A stretch of DNA of 64,000 nucleotides from Streptomyces sp. NBC_00154. GTDB lineage: Bacteria; Actinomycetota; Actinomycetes; Streptomycetales; Streptomycetaceae. The notes under the pieces are model-generated. The model was not told the DNA's origin. It saw only the letters and a program-made list of their open reading frames with translations, and ran no database searches. The DNA lies in assembly GCF_026342835.1 (NCBI RefSeq), contig NZ_JAPEMI010000002.1, forward strand, positions 434,001 through 498,000. The letters run 5' to 3'. The position numbers were made by a program, and so were the translations under genes. Below are positions 33,867 to 45,013 of the stretch, one piece after another (the stretch's first letter is position 1; each line of letters begins with the position of its first letter).

Positions 33867-33952
33867 GCGTGGAGAACATCGTCGGCCTGATCGTTGCCGC
33901 GTGCCTCGTGGTCTACCTGGTCGTCTGCCTGATCTTCCCTGAGAAGTTCTAG
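33863..33952 (+). CDS. kdpF: KdpF, small subunit of the K+-transporting ATPase (copy 3)
   Basis: A 29-residue single-helix peptide beginning VSVENIVGLIVAACLVVYL and ending IFPEKF. It has a GTG start coupled to the upstream microprotein. AGGAG at 33951-33955 overlaps its stop and serves kdpA. Confidence 0.9.
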   Translation: MSVENIVGLIVAACLVVYLVVCLIFPEKF

Positions 33953-33963
33953 GAGACAGCCCG

Positions 33964-35627
33964 ATGAATGACACCCTCGCGGGATGGCTCCAGGTACTCG
34001 CCCTGGTGATCGCGCTATGCCTCTCGTTCCGCCCGCTGGGCGGCTACATCGCCCGCGTCCTGACCACTGATCATCATTGGGCGGCTGAACGCCTGATCTA
34101 CCGGGCAGGCGGTGTGAACGGCGACGCCGATCAGAAGTGGTCGGTATACCTGCGCAGCATCCTTGCCTTCTCCGCAGTGTCGGTACTGTTCCTGTACGCG
34201 TTTCTGCGCCTGCAGAACCATCTCCTGCTGTCTCTGGGAATGAAGCCGGTCACCACGGACCAGTCGTTCAACACCGCGGCATCCTTCGTCACCAATACCA
34301 ACTGGCAGTCGTATTCCGGCGAGTCGACGATGGGCCATCTGGTCCAGATGGCGGGCCTCGCGGTTCAGAACTTCGTCTCCGCGGCCGTGGGTATCGCCGT
34401 CGTCGCGGCGCTGATCCGGGGCTTCAGCAGGAAGGCGACCGATCACGTCGGGAATTTCTGGGTGGACCTGACACGAATCGTGCTGCGCGTTCTGCTGCCC
34501 CTTGCGTTCGTCTTTGCGATCGTTCTGGTGGCCGCCGGTGCCGTCCAGAATTTCCATGGACTCCACGACATCACCACCATCGCGGGCGGGCACCAGAGCA
34601 TGACCGGGGGCCCCGTCGCCTCCCAGGAGTCCATCAAGGAACTGGGCACCAACGGCGGTGGTTTCTACAACGCGAACTCCGCGCACCCCTTCGAGAACCC
34701 CAACGCCTTCACCAACCTGATCGAGATCTACCTCATGCTGGTCATCGCGTTCTCACTCCCGCGGACCTTCGGGACGATGATCGGTGACAACCGCCAGGGC
34801 TACGCGATCGTCGCCGTGATGGCATTGATCTGGGGCGCATCGGTCGCCATCGTGACCGCCAACGAGCTGCACAGCGTGAGCAGCGCGGCCGGTCATGCGG
34901 CCGGCGGAATGATGGAGGGCAAGGAGACGCGGTTCGGGATCTGGGCCTCGGCTCTGTTCGCGGTGTCGACCACCCTGACGTCGTGCGGAGCGGTCAACTC
35001 CTTCCATGACTCGTACACGCCGGGCGGCGGCGGAATGACGATCTTCAACATGATGCTGGGGGAGATCGCGCCCGGCGGCGCCGGCTCCGGGCTCTACGGG
35101 ATCCTGATCCTGGCGATCGTCGCGGTATTCGTAGCCGGACTGATGGTCGGCCGTACGCCCGAGTACCTGGGCAAGAAGCTTCGGGGCCAGGAGATGAAGT
35201 TCGCCTCGCTCTACATCCTGACCACGCCCGCGCTCGCGCTGATCGGTGCGGGGCTGGCGATGGCGTTCCCGGGGGAGAGGGCGGCCATGCTCAATTCCGG
35301 GCCGCACGGCTTCTCCGAGGTCCTGTACGCCTTCGCGTCGGCTGCGAACAACAACGGCTCGGCGTTCGCGGGGCTGAGCGTCAATACCGTCTGGTACAAC
35401 ACCGCTCTTGGTGTGGTCATGCTCGTCGGCCGGTTCCTGCCGATGGTGTTCGTCCTGGCACTTGCCGGCTCGCTTGCCGGGCAGCAGCCTGTTCCGGTCA
35501 CCGCGGGCACCCTGCCCACTCACCGGCCGCAGTTCGTCGGGCTGTTGACCGGAGTGATCCTCATCGTTGTCGGTCTGACGTACTTCCCGGCGCTCGCGCT
35601 CGGGCCCCTCGCGGAGGGTCTGCACTG

Positions 35628-35628
<1 letters not shown>
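33964..35628 (+). CDS. kdpA: Potassium-transporting ATPase subunit A, KdpA (copy 3)
   Basis: A 554-residue KdpA with canonical pore loops: TNTNWQSYSGESTMG, LGTNGGGFYNANSAHPFENP, TSCGAVNSFHDSYTPGGGG and ANNNGSAFAGL. The third loop (SCGAVN) resembles the enterobacterial form more than copy 1 (STGAVN). Strong AGGAG 8 nt upstream of the ATG. The stop overlaps the kdpB start by one base (TGATG). Confidence 0.96.
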
Positions 35629-37757
<2,129 letters not shown>

Positions 37758-37792
37758 CTGACGGCCCGACGAGAGAAGAAGGCGATCCCACG

Positions 37793-38422
37793 GTGCGCAC
37801 CAACCTTCCGCGCGTACTCCAGCGTCATCTGACCGCCTTGCGGATGCTGCTGGCGTTCACCGTGATCACCGGCATCGGCTATCCGCTGCTCGTCACCGGC
37901 ATCGCCCAGGCCGGTCTCTCCCACCAGGCCAACGGCTCCATGCTGACGACGAACGGTACGCCGGTGGCGTCGAGCCTGATCGGCCAGAACTTCGCCCTGC
38001 CGAAGAAGAATCCCAACGACGCGAAGGAGCAGCTGCGCCCCGACCCCAAGTGGTTCCAGCCCCGGCCGTCCGCGGGCGGCTACGACCCCATGAACTCCGG
38101 CGCCTCCAACCTGGGCCCGAACAGCACCGACCTGATCAAGACCGTCAGGATCCGCCGCGCCGCCGTCGCCGCTTTCGACGGGGTCCCGCCCGAATCCGTC
38201 CCCGCAGACGCCGTCACCGCCAGCGGCTCCGGGCTCGACCCGGCGATCTCCCCGGCCTACGCCTACGAACAGGTCGATCGCGTCGCGAAGGCCCGCCACC
38301 TCGCCCCCGCCAAGGTCAAGGCGCTGGTTGCCCACCACGTCCAGGGACGTGTTCTCGGTTTTCTGGGTCAGAAGCGCGTCAACGTCATCGAACTCAACCA
38401 CGCCCTGGCCGGCCTGATGTGA
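37793..38422 (+). CDS. kdpC: Potassium-transporting ATPase subunit C, KdpC (copy 3)
   Basis: A 209-residue KdpC with a GTG start. It has an N-terminal helix (LLAFTVITGIGYPLLVTGIA), SSLIGQNFALPKKNPNDAKE, PKWFQPRPSAGGYDP and TASGSGLDPAISPAYAYEQV. In the last block Pro-Ala replaces the usual Pro-His (DPAIS versus DPHIS in copies 1 and 2). A 35-nt gap separates it from kdpB. It ends the copy 3 operon; no kdpE follows. Confidence 0.94.
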   Translation: MRTNLPRVLQRHLTALRMLLAFTVITGIGYPLLVTGIAQAGLSHQANGSMLTTNGTPVASSLIGQNFALPKKNPNDAKEQLRPDPKWFQPRPSAGGYDPMNSGASNLGPNSTDLIKTVRIRRAAVAAFDGVPPESVPADAVTASGSGLDPAISPAYAYEQVDRVAKARHLAPAKVKALVAHHVQGRVLGFLGQKRVNVIELNHALAGLM

Positions 38423-38488
38423 CCAAAATGTGACGGTGCCTGTGCGATGGCGGCCGAGGCGAGGACATACATCGGAGTGGGGCGTGAC

Positions 38489-38914
38489 ATGGACGTGGGT
38501 GCCGTGGCCGTACTGGCAGGGATCGCCGCGTTCGGCGGCATGTTCGCCATCCTTGTGGGCGCCTATGGGTTGCGCCAGGCACGGCGACTGAGCGAAACGG
38601 GCGTGCGTGTCCAGGCGCTCGTCAAGCGACACCCGGGAGAGGCCCGTAAGGAGTCGGCCCCGCTGCGCCCGCTGCTCCAGTTCGTGACGGAGGACGACAG
38701 AGTGATGGAAGTCGTCTGTCCCGTTCCCTCCACCCGGCGACGGCCGTTCAGTGACGGCGACAACGTACATGTCTCCTACGATCCGGCCGACCCGAGAAAC
38801 GTCGTGGTCCACGGGCGAGAACGGTTGGGCCCTGACCGCGCATTCATCGCCGGGGGCGCCCTCGTCGTGCTGCTCTCGGTGACTCTGCTCGCTGTCGTGA
38901 TCGCGGGTCGGTGA
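38489..38914 (+). CDS. DUF3592-type membrane protein
   Basis: A protein of about 141 residues with an N-terminal helix (AVAVLAGIAAFGGMFAILVG), an extracellular or cytosolic beta domain containing VSYDPADPRNVVVHG (the YDP-P block of DUF3592 proteins), and a C-terminal helix. ATG 38489 is preferred; the ATG at 38447 would add 14 residues. It follows kdpC on the same strand after 66 nt. Function unknown. Confidence 0.75.
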   Translation: MDVGAVAVLAGIAAFGGMFAILVGAYGLRQARRLSETGVRVQALVKRHPGEARKESAPLRPLLQFVTEDDRVMEVVCPVPSTRRRPFSDGDNVHVSYDPADPRNVVVHGRERLGPDRAFIAGGALVVLLSVTLLAVVIAGR

Positions 38915-39142
38915 CAGATCCGGAGCGCTTCTCGTCGTGCTCTTTCCGGGCGGCGTCCAAGCAGGGGTCCGCCGAGCCGGTCGATGCGGGTTACGTCGGC
39001 GTCGAGGCCGGCGAGGATCACACAAGGGAGGGCGAACTTCTACAAATCCGCGCGAAAAGAACATTCCGCCCCGAGAGGTGACTCATTCCGTGTCCTGGTG
39101 GGGCATGGGGTCCGATCGCTGGGTGCGCTCAGGTGGCACCGT

Positions 39143-39173
39143 TTGAATGATCAAAGTAGCGGGGGGTTAGCAT
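39143..39173 (+). promoter_or_regulatory. Probable promoter of gap
   Basis: TTGAAT (39143-39148) and TTAGCA/TAGCAT (39167-39173), spaced 18-19 nt, lie in a locally AT-rich stretch. They predict a leader of about 25 nt before the GTG at 39205. Confidence 0.45.
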
Positions 39174-39204
39174 ATGAGCACCGCCTAGCTCGAAAGATAA
39201 ACCT

Positions 39205-40650
39205 GTGACTGTCAATGAGGACTCGTTCACCAGCTGGAAGAACCGCGAGAGGATCGCGGAGTCGATGATCCCGATCATCGGGAAGCTGCACCGGGAGCGG
39301 GACGTCACGATCCTGCTTCACAGCCGCTCCTTGGTGAACAAGTCAGTGGTCAGCATCCTCAAGACCCACCGATTCGCCCGGCAGATCGCCGGTGAGGAAC
39401 TCTCGGTCACCGAGACGCTGCCGTTCCTGCAGGCTCTCGCCACGCTCGATCTCGGCCCTTCCCAGATCGACATCGGCATGCTCGCCGCAACGTACAAGAC
39501 CGACGACCGTGGTCTCTCGGTGGAAGAGTTCACCGCCGGGGCCGTCGCCGGCGCCACGGGTGCCAACAAGATGGAGCGCAGCGAGCCGCGCGATGTCGTC
39601 CTCTACGGCTTCGGCCGCATCGGCCGCCTCGTCGCCCGCCTGCTCATCGAGAAGGCCGGCTCCGGCAACGGCCTGCGACTGCGCGCCATCGTCGTCCGTC
39701 AGGGCGGCGACCAGGACATCGTCAAGCGCGCCTCCCTGCTGCGCCGCGACTCCATCCACGGCCAGTTCCAGGGCACGATCACCGTCGACGAGGCGAACAG
39801 CACGATCATCGCCAACGGCAACGAGGTCAAGGTGATCTACGCCAACGACCCGTCGGAGGTCGATTACACGGCGTATGGCATCAAGGACGCCATCCTCATC
39901 GACAACACCGGCAAGTGGCGCGACCGTGAGGGCCTGTCGAAGCACCTGCGCCCCGGCATCGACAAGGTCGTCCTGACCGCTCCGGGCAAGGGTGACGTCC
40001 CCAACATCGTGCACGGCGTCAACCACGACATGATCAAGCCGGACGAGCAGATCCTGTCCTGCGCGTCCTGCACCACCAACGCGATCGTCCCGCCTCTGAA
40101 GGCGATGGCGGACGAGTACGGCGTCCTGCGCGGCCACGTGGAGACCGTCCACTCGTTCACCAACGACCAGAACCTGCTGGACAACTACCACAGCGCCGAC
40201 CGCCGCGGGCGCTCGGCGCCGCTCAACATGGTCATCACCGAGACCGGTGCCGCCTCCGCCGTCGCCAAGGCGCTGCCCGACCTCAAGGCGCCGATCACCG
40301 GCAGCTCGATCCGGGTCCCGGTGCCGGACGTCTCGATCGCGATCCTCAGCCTGCGGCTCGGCCGCGAGACCACCCGTGAGGAGGTCCTCGACTACCTCCG
40401 CAACGTCTCGCTGACCTCGCCGCTCAAGCGCCAGATCGACTTCACCACCGCCCCCGACGCGGTCTCGAGCGACTTCATCGGCTCGCGCCACGCCTCGATC
40501 GTCGACGCCGGCGCCACCAAGGTCGACGGTGACAACGCGATCCTCTACCTGTGGTACGACAACGAGTTCGGCTACTCCTGCCAGGTCATCCGCGTCGTCC
40601 AGCACGTCTCCGGGGTGGAGTACCCGACCTACCCGGTCCCGGCGGTCTGA
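39205..40650 (+). CDS. gap: Glyceraldehyde-3-phosphate dehydrogenase, long (481-residue) form
   Basis: A phosphorylating, NAD(P)-dependent glycolytic or gluconeogenic enzyme. A helical N-terminal extension of about 125 residues precedes the normal fold, as in the second Gap of many Streptomyces. The Rossmann motif VVLYGFGRIGRLVARLL comes next, then the catalytic Cys289 in SCASCTTNAI and the C-terminal WYDNEFGYSCQV. GTG start with a promoter-like sequence about 30-60 nt upstream. It stands alone, with a large palindrome 130 nt after the stop. Confidence 0.95.
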   Translation: MTVNEDSFTSWKNRERIAESMIPIIGKLHRERDVTILLHSRSLVNKSVVSILKTHRFARQIAGEELSVTETLPFLQALATLDLGPSQIDIGMLAATYKTDDRGLSVEEFTAGAVAGATGANKMERSEPRDVVLYGFGRIGRLVARLLIEKAGSGNGLRLRAIVVRQGGDQDIVKRASLLRRDSIHGQFQGTITVDEANSTIIANGNEVKVIYANDPSEVDYTAYGIKDAILIDNTGKWRDREGLSKHLRPGIDKVVLTAPGKGDVPNIVHGVNHDMIKPDEQILSCASCTTNAIVPPLKAMADEYGVLRGHVETVHSFTNDQNLLDNYHSADRRGRSAPLNMVITETGAASAVAKALPDLKAPITGSSIRVPVPDVSIAILSLRLGRETTREEVLDYLRNVSLTSPLKRQIDFTTAPDAVSSDFIGSRHASIVDAGATKVDGDNAILYLWYDNEFGYSCQVIRVVQHVSGVEYPTYPVPAV

Positions 40651-40779
40651 CCTCGGCGGACTGTCCGATCCGGCGTCCCGGCAGGTTGGGCGGCGGTAGG
40701 GCGGCAACCGATCCCGATGGGCATCCGGGTGCTTTCCCACCGCCGCCCGAGCTGGTGTCGGCCTCGCACCGGCCAGGGA

Positions 40780-40821
40780 GCTCGCCGACGCGGCGGCCGG
40801 CCGGCCGCCGCGTCGGCGAGC
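40780..40821. terminator. 42-bp perfect palindrome downstream of gap
   Basis: Positions 40780-40800 are exactly complementary to 40801-40821 (arms begin GCTCGCCGACGCGG). As RNA this gives a stem of about 19 bp with a 4-nt loop. There is no T-run. It probably ends gap transcription; it could alternatively be a recombination or cruciform site at the border of the Tn3 relic. Confidence 0.65.
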
Positions 40822-40829
40822 CCCGCCCT

Positions 40830-41080
40830 CGACGTTCAGCTCCTGCGGAACACGCGCTGCCCGGACGCCGCCGTAGCCCAACTTGGCGCCGAGGGCCACG
40901 ACATCAAGGACGATGACGTGGCCCGCCCCTCCTCGCTGGAGAACCAGCACATCGACTTCCGGCCGCTACGACTCCAAGTGCCGCTCCAGCGGGCCAGGCC
41001 AGGTCCTGCGCCCAGGACGACACCCGGACGCCGCCGAAGACGTAGTTGACGAGGAGGGAGGGCTTGGGCCTGGGGCATTT
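40830..41080 (+). pseudogene. Tn3-family transposase, C-terminal relic
   Basis: One plus frame reads AVAQLGAEGHDIKDDDVARP then SSLENQHIDF. After a frameshift another frame continues QVLRPGRHPDAAEDVVDEEG. These match the C-terminal end of Tn3-like transposases (a D-D-V-A-R-L-SPL, H-N-LGRY, LRPLRDPDA pattern). No start, no complete domain. Confidence 0.6.
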
Positions 41081-41106
41081 CGGTCTCCAGGGGCGTGAGC
41101 AGGTCC

Positions 41107-41934
41107 TCACGCCAGGAATGTCGCAGTGGTCGCCACGAACCGGTCGGCGTCGTCGAGCCAGGGATAGTGGCCCGCCCCTGGCTGCACCACGAGTGTGGCG
41201 TCAGGGAACAGCCCCGCGAACTCGGCCGCCAACTGAGGTGGGCTGTTCAAGTCGCACTCTCCGGCGAGCAGCAGGACGGGGGCCTCGCAGCCGGCGAGCG
41301 CGGCTCGAGTGGTCTCCGGGCTGAAGGCACCTTCGGCCGCGAAGAGAGCGACAGCTTCCTGGTTGCTCGGCCGGCCGGCTGCATGGTGCTTCTGTGCCAC
41401 GGCGTCCCAGCGGCCGTAGAAGAAGGGGGCGATGGCCTCCGAGTCGCTGCCCGTGCCCGTGGTGATCGCCTCCAAGGCGGCGAACGCCGCCGGGAACCAC
41501 GGCTCGTTTCTACGAAGTTGCGCGAGCTCGCGTCGCGTCTCCCCGGTGATCGCTATACCGACGGCTCTCGTGCTGGGGCCGATCAAGGCCAGCTTGCTGA
41601 CGTTCTTCGGGTACCGAGCCGCGTATTGCGTCGCAATATTCGTGCCGGCGGAGTGGCCGAGCAGGTCCATCCGGGGAATCCCGAGGTGTTCGCGCAGCGC
41701 CTCGACGTCGTCGACCAGGCGATCGCAGCGGTAGGAAGAGGTGTCTTCGGGAATCGCGGACCGGCCGGTGCCGCGCAGGTGCAGGACGATCAGCCGGCGT
41801 TGCGTGGACAGGCCGCCGAGGTCGCCGAGGTAGCGGGAGTCCGTGGGACCTCCCGGGAGACAGACGAGCGGGTCGCCATCTCCGATCATGCGGTAGGCGA
41901 GCCGGGTTCCGTCAGGTGCGGAGAAGGTAGGCAT
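41107..41934 (-). CDS. Alpha/beta hydrolase (proline-iminopeptidase-like)
   Basis: A 275-residue hydrolase with nucleophile elbow GHSAG (in LLGHSAGTNIATQYAA), oxyanion block PLVCLPGGPTDSRYLGDLGG, an acid (ECDLNSPPQ) and the catalytic His (QPGAGHYPWLDD). I prefer ATG 41934 (MPTFSAPDG), because the longer starts at 41955 and 41970 lie inside a palindromic operator. It is divergent from the HTH gene at 42012, so that gene may regulate it. Substrate unknown. Confidence 0.88.
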   Translation of the reverse strand: MPTFSAPDGTRLAYRMIGDGDPLVCLPGGPTDSRYLGDLGGLSTQRRLIVLHLRGTGRSAIPEDTSSYRCDRLVDDVEALREHLGIPRMDLLGHSAGTNIATQYAARYPKNVSKLALIGPSTRAVGIAITGETRRELAQLRRNEPWFPAAFAALEAITTGTGSDSEAIAPFFYGRWDAVAQKHHAAGRPSNQEAVALFAAEGAFSPETTRAALAGCEAPVLLLAGECDLNSPPQLAAEFAGLFPDATLVVQPGAGHYPWLDDADRFVATTATFLA

Positions 41935-41952
41935 GTCAGGAACCCTGCCAGT

Positions 41953-41980
41953 CATAACCAGGTTATACAACCCGGTTATG
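41953..41980. promoter_or_regulatory. Palindromic operator between hydrolase and HTH gene
   Basis: CATAACC and GGTTATG form the outer arms, and an inner ATAACC-A-GGTTAT palindrome overlaps them, giving three half-sites. A -10-like TATATA about 8 nt before the HTH gene's ATG suggests a leaderless transcript controlled from this site. Inferred from position. Confidence 0.5.
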
Positions 41981-42011
41981 ACTGTGGAGCGCTCGGGTAT
42001 ATAAACGAGCT

Positions 42012-42617
42012 ATGGCAGGCGAAGAGGACACGCATCAGCACCCCGAGACGCTGACCGAGGAGCAGGCCGAGCGGATGCTCGCCGGTATGAACGAGGTCAT
42101 CCGTGCGGGGGAGGAGATGCGGAAACTACGCACTGAAATGATCAAGTTGTTCGCCGGCTTCGGCTGGACCCAGGACAGAATTGCCCAGCTCACCGACATG
42201 AGTCAGCCCGCCGTGTCCAAGCAGGTGACGAAGTACAGGACGGGCGACCCACTGCCCCCGACGAACCTCTCCCTCGACCAGCACGACGAGCCCTGGCTCG
42301 AAGGGCGCCTGTGGGGCCTCGCCGAGGAAATCTCCGAGACCTTCTACGACACCGCCCGCTGTACGCGCTACGTCAACGCCATCGCCCGGGGAAAGAAGCG
42401 CTTCACGCCCCAGAACGTCGACGAGCTGCGGCGCCTCGTCGAAGAGGACCTGATGCTGCATCAGGCGGAGATGCCCGGCAGCTACCGGGACACCTACGAC
42501 CAGATCAGCCGTGGTCTCGACGTCCCATCGAGGGCCACCACCACCACTACTTCGGCCTCTGTGCGTCGCGCCCTCGCACACCAGATCCAGCGCGACCGTC
42601 TCAGGGGCGACGCCTGA
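42012..42617 (+). CDS. HTH DNA-binding protein
   Basis: A 201-residue protein. A helix-turn-helix at about residues 50-78 (GWTQDRIAQLTDMSQPAVSK) resembles a resolvase-like or sigma-4-like HTH. The remainder is helical and acidic with no recognised ligand domain, and the C-terminus is Thr/Ser-rich. The ATG follows TATATAAACGAGCT, so the message may be leaderless. It is divergent from the hydrolase over a palindrome and probably regulates both. Confidence 0.75.
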   Translation: MAGEEDTHQHPETLTEEQAERMLAGMNEVIRAGEEMRKLRTEMIKLFAGFGWTQDRIAQLTDMSQPAVSKQVTKYRTGDPLPPTNLSLDQHDEPWLEGRLWGLAEEISETFYDTARCTRYVNAIARGKKRFTPQNVDELRRLVEEDLMLHQAEMPGSYRDTYDQISRGLDVPSRATTTTTSASVRRALAHQIQRDRLRGDA

Positions 42618-42700
42618 TTCCCGCGGATCGATGGCCGGCCACCGCTCAACGGCCGGTATTCCGATGGATCGCCGAGGTGACACGTTGTTACAGTCCGCGA

Positions 42701-43201
42701 ATGACTCGACGTGTTCCCGCCGCAGGTGGCGAAAAGGAAAGTTTGCGCATCAGTCTCGACCGGCACCGCGATGTCGTGCTCTGGAAACTCCAGGGTCTCG
42801 ACGAGGAGCAGGTGCGACGGCAGATGACGCCGTCCGGGACTTCTCTGCTGGGGCTCGTGAAACACTTGGCAGCCACTGAGTACGGCTGGTTCAGCGAGAC
42901 CTTCGGACGCGAGACGGAACCGCTCCCGTTCGACGACGACGACCCGGAGGCCGATCTGCGCCCGACGTCCTCGGAGACGACCGCGGACATCGTGGCGTTC
43001 TACGGCCGCGCCCGTGCCGCGTCCGACAAAGTGATCGACGAGCTGGAGATCGACAGCGTAGGCACCGCGTGGCACGGCGAATCCGTTTCTCTGCGCTGGA
43101 CGCTGATCCATATGATCGAGGAAACCGCGCGCCACGTCGGGCACATGGACATCGTGCGCGAACTCGTGGACGGGCGAACCGGCGACCACCCGCAGGACTG
43201 A
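42701..43201 (+). CDS. DinB-like (DUF664) four-helix protein
   Basis: A 166-residue protein of the DinB/YfiT fold, here the DUF664 type. It has LLGLVKHLAATEYGWFSETF (first metal-ligand His), and LRWTLIHMIEETARHVGHMD (second and third His). These proteins are putative metal-dependent transferases for small thiols, but the substrate is unknown. ATG 42701 is 83 nt after the HTH gene. Confidence 0.85.
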   Translation: MTRRVPAAGGEKESLRISLDRHRDVVLWKLQGLDEEQVRRQMTPSGTSLLGLVKHLAATEYGWFSETFGRETEPLPFDDDDPEADLRPTSSETTADIVAFYGRARAASDKVIDELEIDSVGTAWHGESVSLRWTLIHMIEETARHVGHMDIVRELVDGRTGDHPQD

Positions 43202-43221
43202 GACCGCATCGTCCCCTCCTG

Positions 43222-43300
43222 GCCGCGCGACGTGGCATCCGGCATGTGATCCCGGAGAAGTCGGACTCCAAGTCCGCCCGCCTGCGGTGTGGTTCGGCCC
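43222..43300 (+). pseudogene. IS5-type transposase fragment
   Basis: The plus frame reads ARRGIRHVIPEKSDSKSARL, a block found between the second and third catalytic acids of IS5-like transposases. It covers fewer than 30 codons, starts inside other sequence and stops quickly. Low confidence relic beside the IS110 elements. Confidence 0.4.
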
Positions 43301-43480
43301 AGTCCAGTTGGGGCTCGGGCACACCGACAGAGCGGGCGTATTCCGCCACTTCGACGTAGGTTGGCGCATTCCCGCGCAGACAGCCGCACCGGTCGACTCA
43401 TCGTTCTACCGGAGCTGCTACCTGCCACCAGTGCCTGAGTGAAAGGAAAACCTCTCCGGCATTGATGCTCCTATCGTCGG

Positions 43481-44695
43481 TCAAGCGGCATCGAGCCAGC
43501 TGCGGTAGGCGTCGGCGAAGGTGTCGTCGCGGCGGAGTCCTCGTTCGATGTTGGAGATGACGGCGGGCCAGACTCCGAAGTGGTTCGCTGCGGCGGTGAG
43601 CGTGATGTTCTTGGCCTGGCGGGTGGGCCTGAGGTCCGCGATCTCGGGAACCTCGACTGCGGTGGTCAAGAGGCGGAAGATCTCCCGGGCGATGGCGCGT
43701 TTGAGCAGCCGGATGATCTCCTTTTTCGTCCGGCCGGCCTTGGTTTGACGCTCCACGTAGTCACGGGTGCGCTGGTCACGGCGCATGCGGACGAGCGCGA
43801 TGCGGTAAAGGGCCCCGTTCGCCGCGCGGTCACCGCCGCGCGAGAGCCGGTGACGGTTGGTCTTGCCACTGGAGGCCGGAACCGGGGCGACACCGCACAG
43901 GGCGGCGAAGGATGCTTCGGTGCGTAGGCGGGCGGGGTTGTCGCCAGCGGTGATCAGCAGTTGCGTAGCGGTGTCGGGTCCGACGCCGTAGGCGGCGCGC
44001 AGGCCGGGGTTGAGCTGCGTGACCAGGGCGTCCAACTCCGCTGTCAGAGCGGCGTGTTCAGCGGTCAGGTTCTGGACGCGTCGCGCGAGCGTGCGCAGGG
44101 CGGTCAGGATCGGGACATGGACAGGGGCGTTGCCGACCCGGAGCCGGACCAGGGCGTCGATGCGCTTGTCGCCCCGCAGCACTTCGTACTTCGTGCGGAT
44201 GCTGTCGGGCGCGGTGATCAGAATGTGTCCGATCTGGTTCAGCGCCGCTGTACGGGCCTTGACGGCGGATCGTGCCACGTTGTGCAGAGCCCGGATCCCG
44301 GCGACGGCATCGCCTTTGGGGGCGCTGGTGGCCCGGCCGGACACGACCGCACGAGCTGCGGCATAGGCGTCGATCGGATCGGACTTGCCGATCCTGCGGC
44401 GCTCGGCCTTGTCCGGCCGGTTGACCTCGACCACGGTCAGACCGGCCTTGCGGGCCGCGCGCGTGAACCCCGACCCGTAGGAGGACGTGCCCTCCACGCC
44501 GACGGCGGCGACGGTGCCGTGAGCAGCCAGGAAGGCCAGAGCAGCCGTGTATCCGGCGGCCGTTGTGGGGAACTCGGCATCGGCGACCTGCCCACCGCGG
44601 TCGGTCACCACGGCAACGTGGACAGTGTCGGCATGAGAGTCCACGCCGCCGATCACCACGTGTTCGACGGCTGCTGCAGTGTCCGTTTCTGTCAT
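43481..44695 (-). CDS. IS110-family transposase A (DEDD) with C-terminal HTH extension
   Basis: A 404-residue DEDD transposase. The N-terminal RuvC-like domain has GGVDSHADTVHVAVV and the GKSDPIDAYAAARAV block. The C-terminal Tnp_20-type domain has ITAGDNPARLRTEASFAALC, VAPVPASSGKTNRHRLSRGG and the catalytic Ser region. After the usual end there is an additional segment (TLTAAANHFGVWPAVISNIE) that looks like a small XRE-type HTH. Start ATG 44695. Divergent from transposase B. Confidence 0.9.
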   Translation of the reverse strand: MTETDTAAAVEHVVIGGVDSHADTVHVAVVTDRGGQVADAEFPTTAAGYTAALAFLAAHGTVAAVGVEGTSSYGSGFTRAARKAGLTVVEVNRPDKAERRRIGKSDPIDAYAAARAVVSGRATSAPKGDAVAGIRALHNVARSAVKARTAALNQIGHILITAPDSIRTKYEVLRGDKRIDALVRLRVGNAPVHVPILTALRTLARRVQNLTAEHAALTAELDALVTQLNPGLRAAYGVGPDTATQLLITAGDNPARLRTEASFAALCGVAPVPASSGKTNRHRLSRGGDRAANGALYRIALVRMRRDQRTRDYVERQTKAGRTKKEIIRLLKRAIAREIFRLLTTAVEVPEIADLRPTRQAKNITLTAAANHFGVWPAVISNIERGLRRDDTFADAYRSWLDAA

Positions 44696-45013
44696 GCTGG
44701 AAATGCCTTCCTGACCGGAGGTGGCTCCAGCCGGGTGGGGCAGACAGGACAGTGATGGGGCCTCTGGCCAGGCTCCTGACTTGTTCAATCGAGTCCAGAC
44801 GCTCGGTCTGCAGCCGTAGCGTCCAGGGTGTCGGTCGGCACGGGCCCGCAGTGCTCCTTGCCGCCCTCGGGCTGGCTCACTGATAGCGTGCCGCCGCTGA
44901 CCGGCACCCGCGCGGTGTGGCTCGACAGAGGCATGAAGGTGACGCAGTGACTTCAAGTCAGGGTGCCCGCCGCACTCCCGTCCCTATCTCATCGAGTGCG
45001 AGGCCAGCATCCT
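44696..45013. other. Non-coding region between two divergent IS110 transposases
   Basis: About 320 bp without a gene. In IS110-group elements the 5' non-coding end encodes the bridge RNA that guides target and donor recognition, so this interval could contain the left ends, and possibly bridge RNAs, of both elements. I see several short GC-rich hairpins but cannot assign loops by eye. Confidence 0.4.
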
